Assembly (NCBI GenBank): GCA_014896305.1
Contig: JADBKQ010000001.1
Location: 124,001-188,000, forward strand
Origin: Limnochordaceae bacterium
Lineage (GTDB): Bacteria > Bacillota > Limnochordia > Limnochordales > DUMU01
Direction: 5' to 3'
DNA: 64,000 nucleotides
Part shown: piece by piece, positions 38,554 to 48,168 of the stretch
Numbering within the stretch: the stretch's first letter is position 1
Layout of the letters: every line of letters begins with the position of its first letter
Made by a program: the position numbers and the translations under genes
Notes under the pieces: generated by a model
What the model was told of the DNA's origin: nothing
Databases searched by the model: none
The model's input: the letters and a program-made list of their open reading frames with translations, nothing else

Positions 38554-39879
38554 CTACTGGCTAGGTGCCACCACGAATCCCAGGCGGATGGGCCCGGCCG
38601 TCCAAATATCCGCAGCTGCCTGCACATCCACGCGTGCCGGGCCTTTGATCTGGGCTACCCGGTTCATCGCCGAGAAAACTTGGTCCAGGTCAAAAGCGGC
38701 TCCATGGGCGGGCAGAAGAAGGCCTTGTTCGCGAGCCAACTCCTCCAGGCGGCGGGATACGGCGGCGTAGAGCGTCTCAAACACGGCCGCTTCGCTTTGA
38801 CGCCCATCCACCGTCACACTCAACAGCTGTTGACCTGCCTGGAAAAGGCGACGGTTCACGATCAAAGAGAAGTCTACAGAGGCGGGTTCTCCTTGGAGGG
38901 AATTAGCTACGGAGTAAATCTGTACGACGACGCTGGAAACGTCGGGCCGGCTCATGATCGCGGCTGTCACCCTGTCCAGAATCTCATCCAGGCTGAGAAT
39001 GCGGGGGGTGGGCGGCTGCGCCCCGTTTTGCGACTCGATGGAGAGGACGTTGAGGAGCAGGATATTGCCGTCGGCGTTGGGAGCGGCTCCTCGGCGTTGG
39101 GCCTCTTGCGCTGCCCACTTCAACAAATACTCCAGGAACTGGCGCACCCACTCTTTTCCGCGCTGAGGTGTGGCGACACCATAGACAAGAGGTTCACCGG
39201 CCTTGATGGCCACATTGCCTTCACGGAAGTCGACAAAATACTTGTACAGGTCACCGAACAGGCGGGAACTATACTGTTGCAGATTGCCCATGCGGTCCGT
39301 CAGCTGGGCAATCTGGCTCTGCAAGCTGGCCCGCTGCTTCTCGAGGGCACTCTTTTGGGCAAGCAATGTTTTCCGTTCGTCGGCCAGCTCGGCAATCTCT
39401 TTTTGGGCCGCCTTGGCCGAGGCCTGCAACTGGGCGTTCGTTCGTTCCAGCTCGGCCTGGTTTTGGGTCAGTTGAGCAATATGCTGGTCCAGTTGGCGGA
39501 TGGACTCATGAGCCAGGGCCAGCTGCTGTTGGGTCTTGGTCAAATCGCTCCGACTGTATGAAAGGGTGGCCTGCAGTTTGCGCAGCTCTTCGGATCGAAT
39601 CTGCCGGTCGGACTCGAGTGAGGCGATGGTCTGGCGGATCTTCTCCATGCCGAAAAGGGCCGTCCGGGCATCCTGGGAGATGGCGGCTACGCCCAGGACC
39701 GTGCCCAGGGCAATCAAGCCGCCTGTGAGCACCGCCACCACGACCGAGGTATACTTGGGACGCAGCCCCAGCAGGGATAGTCGTCCCCGCCCCACCGCCC
39801 GCCCGATCCGGTCACCGGCCCAGGCGACCAAAGCGCCCAGGACAAACATGGTCGGGATCACCCAGAAACCGAAGAGCAC
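38554..39879 (-). CDS. DUF3084 domain protein (N-terminal TM segments, coiled coil)
   Basis: VLFGFWVIPTMFVLGALVAWAGDRIGRAVGRGRLSLLGLRPKYTSVVVAVLTG then coiled coil and NILLLNVLSIES... Confidence 0.83.
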   Translation of the reverse strand: MLFGFWVIPTMFVLGALVAWAGDRIGRAVGRGRLSLLGLRPKYTSVVVAVLTGGLIALGTVLGVAAISQDARTALFGMEKIRQTIASLESDRQIRSEELRKLQATLSYSRSDLTKTQQQLALAHESIRQLDQHIAQLTQNQAELERTNAQLQASAKAAQKEIAELADERKTLLAQKSALEKQRASLQSQIAQLTDRMGNLQQYSSRLFGDLYKYFVDFREGNVAIKAGEPLVYGVATPQRGKEWVRQFLEYLLKWAAQEAQRRGAAPNADGNILLLNVLSIESQNGAQPPTPRILSLDEILDRVTAAIMSRPDVSSVVVQIYSVANSLQGEPASVDFSLIVNRRLFQAGQQLLSVTVDGRQSEAAVFETLYAAVSRRLEELAREQGLLLPAHGAAFDLDQVFSAMNRVAQIKGPARVDVQAAADIWTAGPIRLGFVVAPSQ

Positions 39880-40074
39880 CCTGTCACTTCCCTCCTGTGG
39901 GTCAAACCGGGCCAAACGCAGTACTTCTCGTTGACGACCTTGTTTTCCTCGTTTGCCGAGAGGCGGTTGGGCAGCAACAGAATGGGAAAGGTAGTAAGCT
40001 GAACTATGACCAGTCCACGTGAGCCACTCCATCCCTGCCGGGCAGATCCGGAATCTCATGGCGGAGCTGAGGGA

Positions 40075-40944
40075 ATGGATAGAGAGCCCTCCGCTCCTTC
40101 TGCCCTGTGGATCGACAGCCATTGCCATCTCAATGATGAGTCATTTGCGTCGGATCTGGAGACTGTCTGGGCCCGTGCTTGCGAAGCCGGGGTTGTGCAA
40201 GCCATCGTGCCGGGCTACGACGTGGCTTCCTCACGTCGTGCCCTGGCCCTCGCCCGCCAGCTCCCTCGCGCCCTGTTTGCAGCCGTAGCGATTCATCCGG
40301 ATCAAGCCGATCAGGTAACCGACACCGACTGGGCTGAGCTTACGGACCTGACCAGGCAACCTGAGGTGGTGGCGATTGGGGAGACGGGGCTCGACTTTCA
40401 TTACCCTACCCCTTCCCGCCAGGCTCAAATGGACCTCTTTCAGCGTCATCTTGAGCTCGCCGTGCAACTGAGGCTGCCCGTCATCGTTCACAGCCGGGAG
40501 GCGGAGGACGAGACCCTCCGGCTGTTGCGGAAGGCTGGCTGGAGCACCACCGCAGCCCCGGCCCCGGGTTGCCAGGTAATCCTGCATTGCTTCATGGGCA
40601 GCGAAGCTTACGCCCGGGAGGCACTGGCGTTGGGTTGCATGATCTCTTTGTCGGGAGCGTTGACCTTTCGCAAACTGGAGGCCTTGCGGGAACTGGTCAG
40701 CCGTCTTCCAGGGGGACGGCTGCTGGTGGAGACAGACGCCCCCTACCTGGCCCCGGAACCCTACCGGGGGCGTCGGAACGAACCGGCATGGGTCGCTCTG
40801 GTTGGCCAACGACTGGCCGCGGTGCGGGGCGAAGACGTGCAGGCGATGAGCCGGCAGCTATGCGAGAATACTCGCCGGGCGTTTCGCCTGCCGCCAGCTC
40901 CCGCTCAGACATTAGGCGTGCCCAAGGTCATTCTCCCTGGGTGA
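40075..40944 (+). CDS. tatD: TatD family DNase (start approximate)
   Basis: WIDSHCHLNDESFASDLETV...EVVAIGETGLDFHYP...QMDLFQRHLELAVQLRLPVIVHSREAEDETLRLL...LLVETDAPYLAPEPYRG. Confidence 0.94.
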   Translation: MDREPSAPSALWIDSHCHLNDESFASDLETVWARACEAGVVQAIVPGYDVASSRRALALARQLPRALFAAVAIHPDQADQVTDTDWAELTDLTRQPEVVAIGETGLDFHYPTPSRQAQMDLFQRHLELAVQLRLPVIVHSREAEDETLRLLRKAGWSTTAAPAPGCQVILHCFMGSEAYAREALALGCMISLSGALTFRKLEALRELVSRLPGGRLLVETDAPYLAPEPYRGRRNEPAWVALVGQRLAAVRGEDVQAMSRQLCENTRRAFRLPPAPAQTLGVPKVILPG

Positions 40945-41932
40945 ACCCGCCGATACGGATTTCAGACGAATCACCAATGTTGAGGCTGGTAAACGAGCCG
41001 GCGACGACCGCATGTTCACCCACCAGCGAGTCAGAAAGCACCACGTTTTCTACCCGGCAGCCCTCGTTGAGGATGCTCTCCCGCACAATGCTGTGACGGA
41101 CAATTACGTCGTCGCCAATCGAGACGTAGGGGCCGATCACGGAGTTCTCCAGCTGAGCGCTGGGGGCGATGGACACTGGCGGGATGACGATGTTCTTCCC
41201 GGGAGGATAGGGGTGGCCGTTTTCTGCCAGCAACACATGATTGGTGGTGAGCAGCGTCTGTGGGTTTCCACAGTCGTACCATTCGTCGACAGGGAACGTG
41301 TCCCACTCGTCTCCGGCTTCAATCATGTGTTGGAGCCCATCGGTCAGCTGGTACTCGCCTTTGACCCGCTGGTCCCGGCGGATGACTTCATCCAGGGCAG
41401 CGATCAGGCGATCTGGGTGTTGCACATAGTACAGGCCAACGATCGCGAGGTTGCTGGTAGGATGAGCTGGCTTTTCCACCAGTCGACGGATCCGGTGGTG
41501 CTCGTCCAGCTCGACGATGCCGAATTTCGTAGGGTCGTCCACGGGCCGGACTCCCAGGGCACTCACCTTTCCGGCGAGGACAGGGGCCAGCTTGGCGCGG
41601 AAGATGGTGTCGCCCAGGACGATGAGCACGGGCTCATCCAGATGTAGAGCGGACTGGGCCAGGTAGACTGCGTGGCCCAGACCCAGGCGCTCTTGCTGCT
41701 CCACGAAACGGACTTTCAGGCCGTAATGCGAGGACACATACTGGACGATTTTATCTCCCAGGTAGCCAACGACCAGGACGACTTCGTCGATGCCCAGGGG
41801 GATCAGTTCATCGAGGATGTGGCCGAGAATGGGTTTGCCTGCGACCGGAACCAGGGCCTTGGGAAGCGTGTGCGTATGGGGCCGCAGGCGCGTACCGACG
41901 CCCGCAACAGGTAAGAGAGCCTGCATGAACAA
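40928..41932 (-). CDS. Sugar-1-phosphate nucleotidyltransferase (glucose-1-phosphate thymidylyl/uridylyltransferase-like) with left-handed beta-helix tail
   Basis: MQALLPVAGVGTRLRPHTHTLPKALVPVAGKPILGHILDEL...EWYDCGNPQTLLTTN...NSVIGPYVSIGDDVIVRHSIVRESIL. Confidence 0.9.
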   Translation of the reverse strand: MFMQALLPVAGVGTRLRPHTHTLPKALVPVAGKPILGHILDELIPLGIDEVVLVVGYLGDKIVQYVSSHYGLKVRFVEQQERLGLGHAVYLAQSALHLDEPVLIVLGDTIFRAKLAPVLAGKVSALGVRPVDDPTKFGIVELDEHHRIRRLVEKPAHPTSNLAIVGLYYVQHPDRLIAALDEVIRRDQRVKGEYQLTDGLQHMIEAGDEWDTFPVDEWYDCGNPQTLLTTNHVLLAENGHPYPPGKNIVIPPVSIAPSAQLENSVIGPYVSIGDDVIVRHSIVRESILNEGCRVENVVLSDSLVGEHAVVAGSFTSLNIGDSSEIRIGGFTQGE

Positions 41933-42103
41933 CCCTCCATCTGATTCGCAGCGCTGGGGTACTACGGCTATGATACCATGCCTGGCCAGGGCCTATGCTG
42001 CCTGAACCGGAAGGGAGGGGTTGGGGAAGTCACCTACCCGGGATTCTGGTACAATCGCTGCGTGGGTGTACGCCCGCAGTACCAATGGGGAGAAGGGACG
42101 CGG

Positions 42104-43393
42104 ATGCCAACCCTGGCTGTTGTCGGTGTGCAGTGGGGAGACGAGGGAAAGGGGAAGGTCACCGACTACCTGGCGGCTCAAGCCGACTTCGTGGTTCGTT
42201 ACCAAGGGGGGGCCAATGCAGGGCATACAGTGGTTCATCGAGGCCAGCAGTTTCAGTTGCACTTGGTGCCATCCGGCATCTTGTATCCGGGGACGATCTG
42301 CCTCATCGGTAATGGCGTTGTCATCGACCCCGAGCAGCTGATCCACGAGCTGGAAGACCTGGAGCAGCGGAAGATTGACACTCGCTCACTATTCATTAGC
42401 GACCGGGCTCATGTGATCATGCCCTACCACAAAGAGCAGGACCGTCTGGAAGAGGAACGCCGGGGAGCGGGTCGCATCGGTACCACAGGCCGCGGCATCG
42501 GGCCCTGCTATGCGGACAAGGTGGCCCGTTACGGCATCCGGATGGTGGACCTTCTGGACAGGCAAAGCCTGGAGACGGTGCTGCGGCGGGTACTGCCGTT
42601 CAAGAACGCCCTCCTGCAGTCGGTCTTCCACCATCCCGGTTTCGACGCCGAGCAGCTGGCGGAGCAATATCTGCGCTATGGTGAACAGCTGCGGGAGCGG
42701 ATCGTGGATACAGTGACGCTGGTCAACGAGGCGGCGGAGAACGGGAAGCGAGTCCTATTCGAGGGCGCGCAGGGGACGCTGTTGGATATCGACTTCGGCA
42801 CGTATCCGTTCGTGACTTCGTCTTCGCCAACGGCGGGCGGCGTGAGCACCGGAACCGGCCTGGGACCGACCCGGTTGCAGCGGGTTGTGGGCGTCAGCAA
42901 GGCGTACGCCACCAGGGTAGGGGAGGGACCATTTCCGTCCGAGGAGAAGGGGACTGCAGCCGAGCAGTGGCTGCGGGAGCGCGGGCACGAGTACGGCACG
43001 ACGACCGGCCGTCCCCGTCGCTGCGGCTGGTTCGACGCCGTGGTGGCCCGGTACGCGGTGCGGGTGAACGGGGTCACCGGCTTGGCGATTACGAAATTGG
43101 ACGTGCTGGACGGGCTGGAGAAAGTCAAGGTGTGCGTAGGGTACCGCTATCAGGGACAGGTGCGGCGCTCGTTTCCTACGGACTTGCGGCTGCTGGCAGA
43201 ATGCGAGCCAGTCTGGCAGGAGTTTCCCGGCTGGGAGGCGACCCGGACGGCCACTCGCTATGATGAGCTTCCCTCGCAGGCTCAGCAGTACCTGAAGGCC
43301 ATTGCGGAGTTGGCGGGAGCCCCCGTGGCACTGGTTTCCGTCGGTAACGAACGGGAAGCGACCATTGTGGTCGAGCCTGATCTTCTGTTCTAA
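42104..43393 (+). CDS. purA: Adenylosuccinate synthetase
   Basis: MPTLAVVGVQWGDEGKGKVTDYLAAQADFVVRYQGGANAGHTVV...GTTGRGIGPCYADK...FEGAQGTLLDIDFGTYPFVTSSSPTAGG. Confidence 0.98.
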   Translation: MPTLAVVGVQWGDEGKGKVTDYLAAQADFVVRYQGGANAGHTVVHRGQQFQLHLVPSGILYPGTICLIGNGVVIDPEQLIHELEDLEQRKIDTRSLFISDRAHVIMPYHKEQDRLEEERRGAGRIGTTGRGIGPCYADKVARYGIRMVDLLDRQSLETVLRRVLPFKNALLQSVFHHPGFDAEQLAEQYLRYGEQLRERIVDTVTLVNEAAENGKRVLFEGAQGTLLDIDFGTYPFVTSSSPTAGGVSTGTGLGPTRLQRVVGVSKAYATRVGEGPFPSEEKGTAAEQWLRERGHEYGTTTGRPRRCGWFDAVVARYAVRVNGVTGLAITKLDVLDGLEKVKVCVGYRYQGQVRRSFPTDLRLLAECEPVWQEFPGWEATRTATRYDELPSQAQQYLKAIAELAGAPVALVSVGNEREATIVVEPDLLF

Positions 43394-43445
43394 ATCGAAA
43401 TCGTTCCAAATGTACACCGGGAGAGAAGCTCCTTCGCCCGACCGT

Positions 43446-43464
43446 AGCCCGGGCCGGGCTTTTT
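43446..43464 (+). terminator. Rho-independent terminator after purA
   Basis: AGCCCG-GGC-CGGGCT followed by TTTT. Confidence 0.75.
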
Positions 43465-43588
43465 GTGTCGTTAGTCACCTATGAGGATTTGAAACACGGC
43501 TGGGGGTTGCCCCCCGCTCCCCCGGCCTTGCTGGCTGGCCCTGGTCAAGTTGACCACGAGGCCGGTTTATGTTAACCTCAATCGGTGA

Positions 43589-43664
43589 GCCGCCATCGTC
43601 TAGGGGCCTAGGACATCGCCCTTTCAAGGCGGAAACACGGGTTCGAATCCCGTTGGCGGTACCA
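43589..43664 (+). tRNA. tRNA-Glu(TTC), CCA encoded
   Basis: Cloverleaf: acceptor GCCGCCA/TGGCGGT, anticodon loop CTTTCAA, GTTCGAATCC T-loop, ACCA. Confidence 0.95.
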
Positions 43665-43737
43665 GGAAGCCCCGATGCCTTTACAAACGGGATAGTGGTA
43701 CGGTACAATGTTGTCGTCCGACGACACCAAGGGCGAC

Positions 43738-43814
43738 GGGCGCATAGCTCAGTTGGTTAGAGCGCTGCGTTCACATCGCAGAGGTCGAAGGTTCGAGTCC
43801 TTCTGCGCCCACCA
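43738..43814 (+). tRNA. tRNA-Val(CAC), CCA encoded
   Basis: Acceptor GGGCGCA/TGCGCCC, anticodon loop TTCACAT, GGTTCGAGTCC, ACCA; TTACAA-17 nt-TACAAT promoter-like hexamers upstream. Confidence 0.95.
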
Positions 43815-43828
43815 TAGGTTGTGTGCGA

Positions 43829-43903
43829 GCGGATGTAGCTCAGCGGTAGAGCATCGGCTTCCCAAGCCGAGGGCCGCGGGTTCAAATCCCGTCATCCGCT
43901 CCA
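43829..43903 (+). tRNA. tRNA-Gly(CCC), CCA encoded
   Basis: Acceptor GCGGATG/CATCCGC, anticodon loop TTCCCAA, GGTTCAAATCC, TCCA. Confidence 0.95.
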
Positions 43904-43936
43904 TTTTCTTGTTCGTTATGGCTCGATGGTGGCGGG

Positions 43937-44011
43937 GCTGGCGTGGCTCAGTGGTAGAGCAGCGCACTCGTAATGCGCAGGTCGTGGGTTCGACTCCCAC
44001 CGCCAGCTCCA
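43937..44011 (+). tRNA. tRNA-Thr(CGT), CCA encoded
   Basis: Acceptor GCTGGCG/CGCCAGC, anticodon loop CTCGTAA, GGTTCGACTCC, TCCA. Confidence 0.95.
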
Positions 44012-44091
44012 TCTTTGTCTCTCCTGGCTCGCCGGATGGAAGACTTGCTGGGTAGATCGGGACAGAGTATAATACAAGTGACAGCGGATGT

Positions 44092-44166
<75 letters not shown>

Positions 44167-44289
44167 TTTTTGTACTCGTGATGATGGGGGCCGCTGGCTG
44201 GATCTGCTCGGGGGAGCTACGCCAGCGGCTTTGTTGTACCCTTGGAGTGTCCTCAGGCAAGGTTCCCGAGGAGCGACAGGGAGGTAGAG

Positions 44290-45531
44290 ATGGGCATGCG
44301 GATCCTGCTTGCGTTGGATAAATTCCGGGGCTCACTGGACGCGGCGCAGGCAGGCCGGGAATTGGCCCGCGGCATCGCCCGGGCCTGGCCGCACGCCGAC
44401 TGCCGGGTGCTCCCTATGGCCGATGGCGGCGAGGGTACGGTGGAAGCCGTGTTGAGCAGCGTGGGCGGAAGATGGATCCCGGTGCAGGTCCATGACCCCC
44501 TGGGCCGACCACGCACGTCCGGTTACGCCTGGCTGGGGCAGGAGACGGCCCTGGTCGAGATGGCGCAAGCGTCCGGCCTGGCCTTGCTGGATCCGGCGGA
44601 GCGGTCTCCTCTGCAGACCAGCAGCCGGGGAACGGGCGAACTGCTGGCCGCGGCGGTGGCAGCGGGGGCCAAGAGAGTCGTACTGGCTGTTGGTGGTTCG
44701 GCGACCGTCGACGGTGGCGCCGGCTTGCTGGTGGGCCTGGGTTGCCGGCTGTGGGACAAGGATGGGCGGGAACTGGACGGCAGCGGTGGGTCGCTGGGTG
44801 AGGTCAGCCGGCTTGACTTGCAGCCGGCGGTGGAAAGACTGTGCCAGGTAGAGGTGGAAATTGCTTCGGATGTGACCCATCCCCTTCTCGGCGTCCAGGG
44901 AGCTGCCCGGGTGTTCGCTCCGCAGAAAGGGGCCACGCCGCAACAGGTGGTCCAGCTGGAGGTAAACTTGGCCCATTGGGCGCAGATGCTTCGGAACGCG
45001 GGCGGCCCGGCGGATCTGGGCACTCGTCCAGGGACGGGAGCGGCCGGGGGAGTAGCGGCAGCCCTGCTGTCCGTCGCACGCCATGTGCAGGTGGTGTCCG
45101 GCGTTGAATGGGTCGCCCAGGCGGTCCGCCTGGACGAGGCTATTCAGTGGGCGGATCTCGTCATCACTGGCGAGGGCCGTCTGGACGAGCAGACGGCCGG
45201 CGGGAAAGTAGTGGCTGGCGTGGGCCGCCATGCGCGTCGGCTGGGACGCCCAGTGGTGGCCATCGTCGGGACGATCGGCGGTGGGTGGCAGGCAGATCCG
45301 GTCCGGCTGCGCGACGCCTGCGGACTTCTGGCAGAGGCGAGCATTCTACCGGAACCGATGGAGCTATCGGTGGCAATGACCAGAACCCCGGAGCTCCTGG
45401 CTGCCGCGGGTGAGCGAATGGCCCGCTGGCTGGAGGTCGGGATATCGTTGGGCAAGCCGGGAAGCCGGCAGCCTGCCGACGAGAGCACTTGCTCCGCGCG
45501 GCAAGGGTTTGGGCAGGCCGCTGGAGAATGA
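44290..45531 (+). CDS. Glycerate kinase (GlxK/GarK family)
   Basis: MRILLALDKFRGSLDAAQAGRELARGIARAWPHADCRVLPMADGGEGTVEAVL...VLAVGGSATVDGGAGLLVGLG...ITGEGRLDEQTAGGKVVAGVG. Confidence 0.95.
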   Translation: MGMRILLALDKFRGSLDAAQAGRELARGIARAWPHADCRVLPMADGGEGTVEAVLSSVGGRWIPVQVHDPLGRPRTSGYAWLGQETALVEMAQASGLALLDPAERSPLQTSSRGTGELLAAAVAAGAKRVVLAVGGSATVDGGAGLLVGLGCRLWDKDGRELDGSGGSLGEVSRLDLQPAVERLCQVEVEIASDVTHPLLGVQGAARVFAPQKGATPQQVVQLEVNLAHWAQMLRNAGGPADLGTRPGTGAAGGVAAALLSVARHVQVVSGVEWVAQAVRLDEAIQWADLVITGEGRLDEQTAGGKVVAGVGRHARRLGRPVVAIVGTIGGGWQADPVRLRDACGLLAEASILPEPMELSVAMTRTPELLAAAGERMARWLEVGISLGKPGSRQPADESTCSARQGFGQAAGE

Positions 45532-45629
45532 ATGGGGTCAGTTCCCATGGGGGGTGGCCCACGGGTCTCGCCGGACAAGGTTACTGCAGGCTCGATTCGC
45601 AAGGACGTTCAAGGAGGGACGGTGTTTCG

Positions 45630-46601
45630 ATGAAGATCGGTGTCTTTACAGTTCTGTTCAGGGAGCTCTCGTTTCCCGAAATGTTGGCGAAAGTGAAATC
45701 GTTCGGGATCGAAGCGGTCGAAATCGGCTGCGGCGGCTATCCCGGCAAGTCTCACTGCGATCCGGCCGATCTCCTGGCCCACCCCGACAAGCTGGCCACG
45801 TGGAAAAGCCAACTGGCGGACTCCGGGCTGGATCTGGTAGCCCTCAGTTGCCATGGTAATCCGCTTCACCCGCGCCCCGAGGTAGCCCAGAGCTACCATA
45901 ACGATTGGCGGAATGCAGTCTTGCTCGCCGAGAAGCTGGGGGTCAAGACACTGGTTGGCTTCTCGGGTTGCCCGGGGGACTCTGACCGCTCCACCAACCC
46001 CAACTGGGTCACCTGTGCCTGGCCCCCTGATTACCTCGAGATTCTGAACTGGCAATGGCAAGAGAAACTGATTCCCTATTGGACGAAGGAAGCCGCTTTT
46101 GCCAAGGATCACGGCATAGAACGGATTGCCTTCGAGATGCATCCGGGCTTTTGCGTGTATAACCCCAGCACTTTGCTGCAGCTACGGCAAGCGGTGGGGC
46201 CGATCATTGGGGCGAATGTTGACCCCAGCCACCTCTTCTGGCAAGGGGTCGACCTGGTAGCCGCCATTCGCCGGCTAGGTGAGGCTGGGGCGATCTACCA
46301 CTTCCACGCCAAAGACACTTACCTGGATCCTCTCAACTACAAGGTCAACGGCATGCTGGACGCCACGCCGTACACTCAGATCCCGCAGCGCTCCTGGACC
46401 TTCCGCAGCCTGGGCTATGGCCATGACGTGAAGGTCTGGAAGGACATTGTGACGGCGTTGCGTACGGTAGGGTACGACGGAGTTCTCAGTATCGAACACG
46501 AGGACGCCATGGCGTCCATCGAGGAAGGGCTGCGGAAAGCGGTGGCCGTGCTCCAGGAGGCTGTCCTCCGCGACCCGCCGGCTACGGCTTGGTGGGCTTA
46601 A
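45630..46601 (+). CDS. Sugar phosphate isomerase/epimerase (xylose isomerase-like TIM barrel)
   Basis: MKIGVFTVLFRELSFPEMLAKVKSFGIEAVEIGCGGYPGKSHCDP...FEMHPGFCVYNPSTLL...IGANVDPSHLFWQGVD...YHFHAKDTYLD...LSIEHED. Confidence 0.92.
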   Translation: MKIGVFTVLFRELSFPEMLAKVKSFGIEAVEIGCGGYPGKSHCDPADLLAHPDKLATWKSQLADSGLDLVALSCHGNPLHPRPEVAQSYHNDWRNAVLLAEKLGVKTLVGFSGCPGDSDRSTNPNWVTCAWPPDYLEILNWQWQEKLIPYWTKEAAFAKDHGIERIAFEMHPGFCVYNPSTLLQLRQAVGPIIGANVDPSHLFWQGVDLVAAIRRLGEAGAIYHFHAKDTYLDPLNYKVNGMLDATPYTQIPQRSWTFRSLGYGHDVKVWKDIVTALRTVGYDGVLSIEHEDAMASIEEGLRKAVAVLQEAVLRDPPATAWWA

Positions 46602-47049
46602 CCTGATAAGGGAGAGAGGGTGGGGCGGGTTCCAACGCCAGGAGCCAGTAGTGGCGGCGATGGTACCGCCCTACCTCCAGCGCACGGTGGCGGATGAGGT
46701 AGTACACGCGGTTGTCTGCGTCCACTTCATAGCAGTGGTTATGCCACTCGTCCCACCAATCCCGGCGGATGCGGGTAATGCGATGGAGTTGGGGTGCGAG
46801 GCCCGTGTCAAGTTCCCAAAACACTACAGGCACGGGCGGTTTCACGCCCACGCGGAAACCCACTGCGATGCGCCGTCGGCGCAGATTACGATCGTTGCAG
46901 GAAGCCAGATGACAGGGCACGGCCCCGGCCGTCTCTTCCTGGCGCTCGATCACCCGCCGGCGGTAGATCACGGGGGAGTGGGCGGACCGCTGCGAAGAGG
47001 TTAGCTCGTCAGGCTGCTGATTGGTCATGAGCTCCCTCACCTTGCTCAA
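46582..47049 (-). CDS. Hypothetical protein, possibly distantly DUF6504-like
   Basis: 155 aa ORF filling a gap; ...VVFWELDTGLAPQLHRITRIRRDWWDEWHNHCYEVDADNRVYYLIRHRALEVGRYHRRHYWLLALEP...; family assignment tentative. Confidence 0.55.
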   Translation of the reverse strand: MSKVRELMTNQQPDELTSSQRSAHSPVIYRRRVIERQEETAGAVPCHLASCNDRNLRRRRIAVGFRVGVKPPVPVVFWELDTGLAPQLHRITRIRRDWWDEWHNHCYEVDADNRVYYLIRHRALEVGRYHRRHYWLLALEPAPPSLPYQVKPTKP

Positions 47050-47183
47050 ACATCCTCGCCCAGGCGAAATTCGAGGCCAAGCGACGCGTTCCTTCCCTTG
47101 ATCAGGGGAGATCTGTTAGGAAATCCGATCGTTCCCAATGAGTGTCTCGTAACAAACCGGTTGGGCCTAGGAGGCGGCAGTAG

Positions 47184-48116
47184 ATGGCTCAGGCGCAGCT
47201 TTTGGATGGCGCGGCACTGGCTTGCCAGGTGCGGCGACAGATTCGGCAGCAGGTAACCGAAATGCAGGCAGCGGTAGGGCGGACTCCCGGGTTGGCTGTC
47301 ATCCTGGTAGGTGACGACCCGGCTTCCCAGATTTATGTGCGCAATAAGGAGAAAGCCTGCACGCAGGTGGGAATCCTTTCCCTATCACGCCGTTTTCCGG
47401 CGGATGTGTCCCGTTCGGAGCTTTTCGAGGCCATCCGGCAGTTCAACGACGATCCTCGAGTAGACGGGATCCTGGTCCAGCTGCCGCTGCCCCAGCCGGA
47501 GTGGGAGATGGATGCTATCGCCAGCATCGATCCGGGGAAGGATGTGGACGGGTTTCACCCGCTCAATGCCGGCCGTTTACTGGAAGGGGTCCCCGGCTTT
47601 TTGTCATGCACTCCAGCGGGGATTCTCTATCTACTTCGCCATGCCGGGGTGGAGTTGGTCGGACGCCGGGCGGTCGTGGTGGGCCGTAGCAACATCGTGG
47701 GCAAACCAGCAGCCCTGCTACTTCTTCGCGAACATGCCACGGTGACAGTGGCCCACTCCCGTACTCGCGATCTGGCTGCGGTATGCCGGGAGGCGGAGGT
47801 GCTGGTGGTGGCAGCCGGGCATGCCCATCTGATCGGTGCTGACGCTATCCGACCAGGGGCGGCGGTGGTGGATGTGGGAATGAACCGGACTCCGGAGGGC
47901 CTGGTGGGGGATGTGGACTTTGCCGCGGTATCGCAAGTGGCCGGGTGGATTACCCCCGTCCCCGGAGGCGTAGGGCCGATGACCATCGCCATGTTGCTGC
48001 TCAACACCTTGTTGGCCGCTCGCTGGCATACCGGGCTCGATGCCGAGTTGCGCTCACCGCTGGAGTTTCTGGCGGAAAGAGGCAGGGAGGACGGAGACTC
48101 TCGTCCTCCCTGCTGA
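47184..48116 (+). CDS. folD: Methylenetetrahydrofolate dehydrogenase/cyclohydrolase
   Basis: LAVILVGDDPASQIYVRNKEKAC...VDGILVQLPLPQ...DPGKDVDGFHPLNAGRLL...VVGRSNIVGKPAALLLL...TPVPGGVGPMTIAMLL. Confidence 0.98.
   Translation: MAQAQLLDGAALACQVRRQIRQQVTEMQAAVGRTPGLAVILVGDDPASQIYVRNKEKACTQVGILSLSRRFPADVSRSELFEAIRQFNDDPRVDGILVQLPLPQPEWEMDAIASIDPGKDVDGFHPLNAGRLLEGVPGFLSCTPAGILYLLRHAGVELVGRRAVVVGRSNIVGKPAALLLLREHATVTVAHSRTRDLAAVCREAEVLVVAAGHAHLIGADAIRPGAAVVDVGMNRTPEGLVGDVDFAAVSQVAGWITPVPGGVGPMTIAMLLLNTLLAARWHTGLDAELRSPLEFLAERGREDGDSRPPC
48082..48113. terminator. 12-bp perfect hairpin abutting the folD stop codon (possible terminator between convergent genes)
   Basis: GCAGGGAGGACG - GAGACTCT - CGTCCTCCCTGC immediately before TGA; no U-tract. 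Confidence 0.45.
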
Positions 48117-48168
48117 CCGGAGGCTTCGATCGAGCGGTCCAGTGGCCGGCGCGATGCGAGCCTGAAGG

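Noticed and set aside
38680-39561. 293-aa plus-strand ORF opposite the DUF3084 gene
   Set aside because: Mirror frame of a coiled-coil gene (L/G/Q-rich); no SD or family signal
43708-44055. 115-aa and other short ORFs across the tRNA cluster
   Set aside because: They are translations of tRNA genes (for example AQLVRALRSHRRGRRFESFCAH), a well-known annotation artefact
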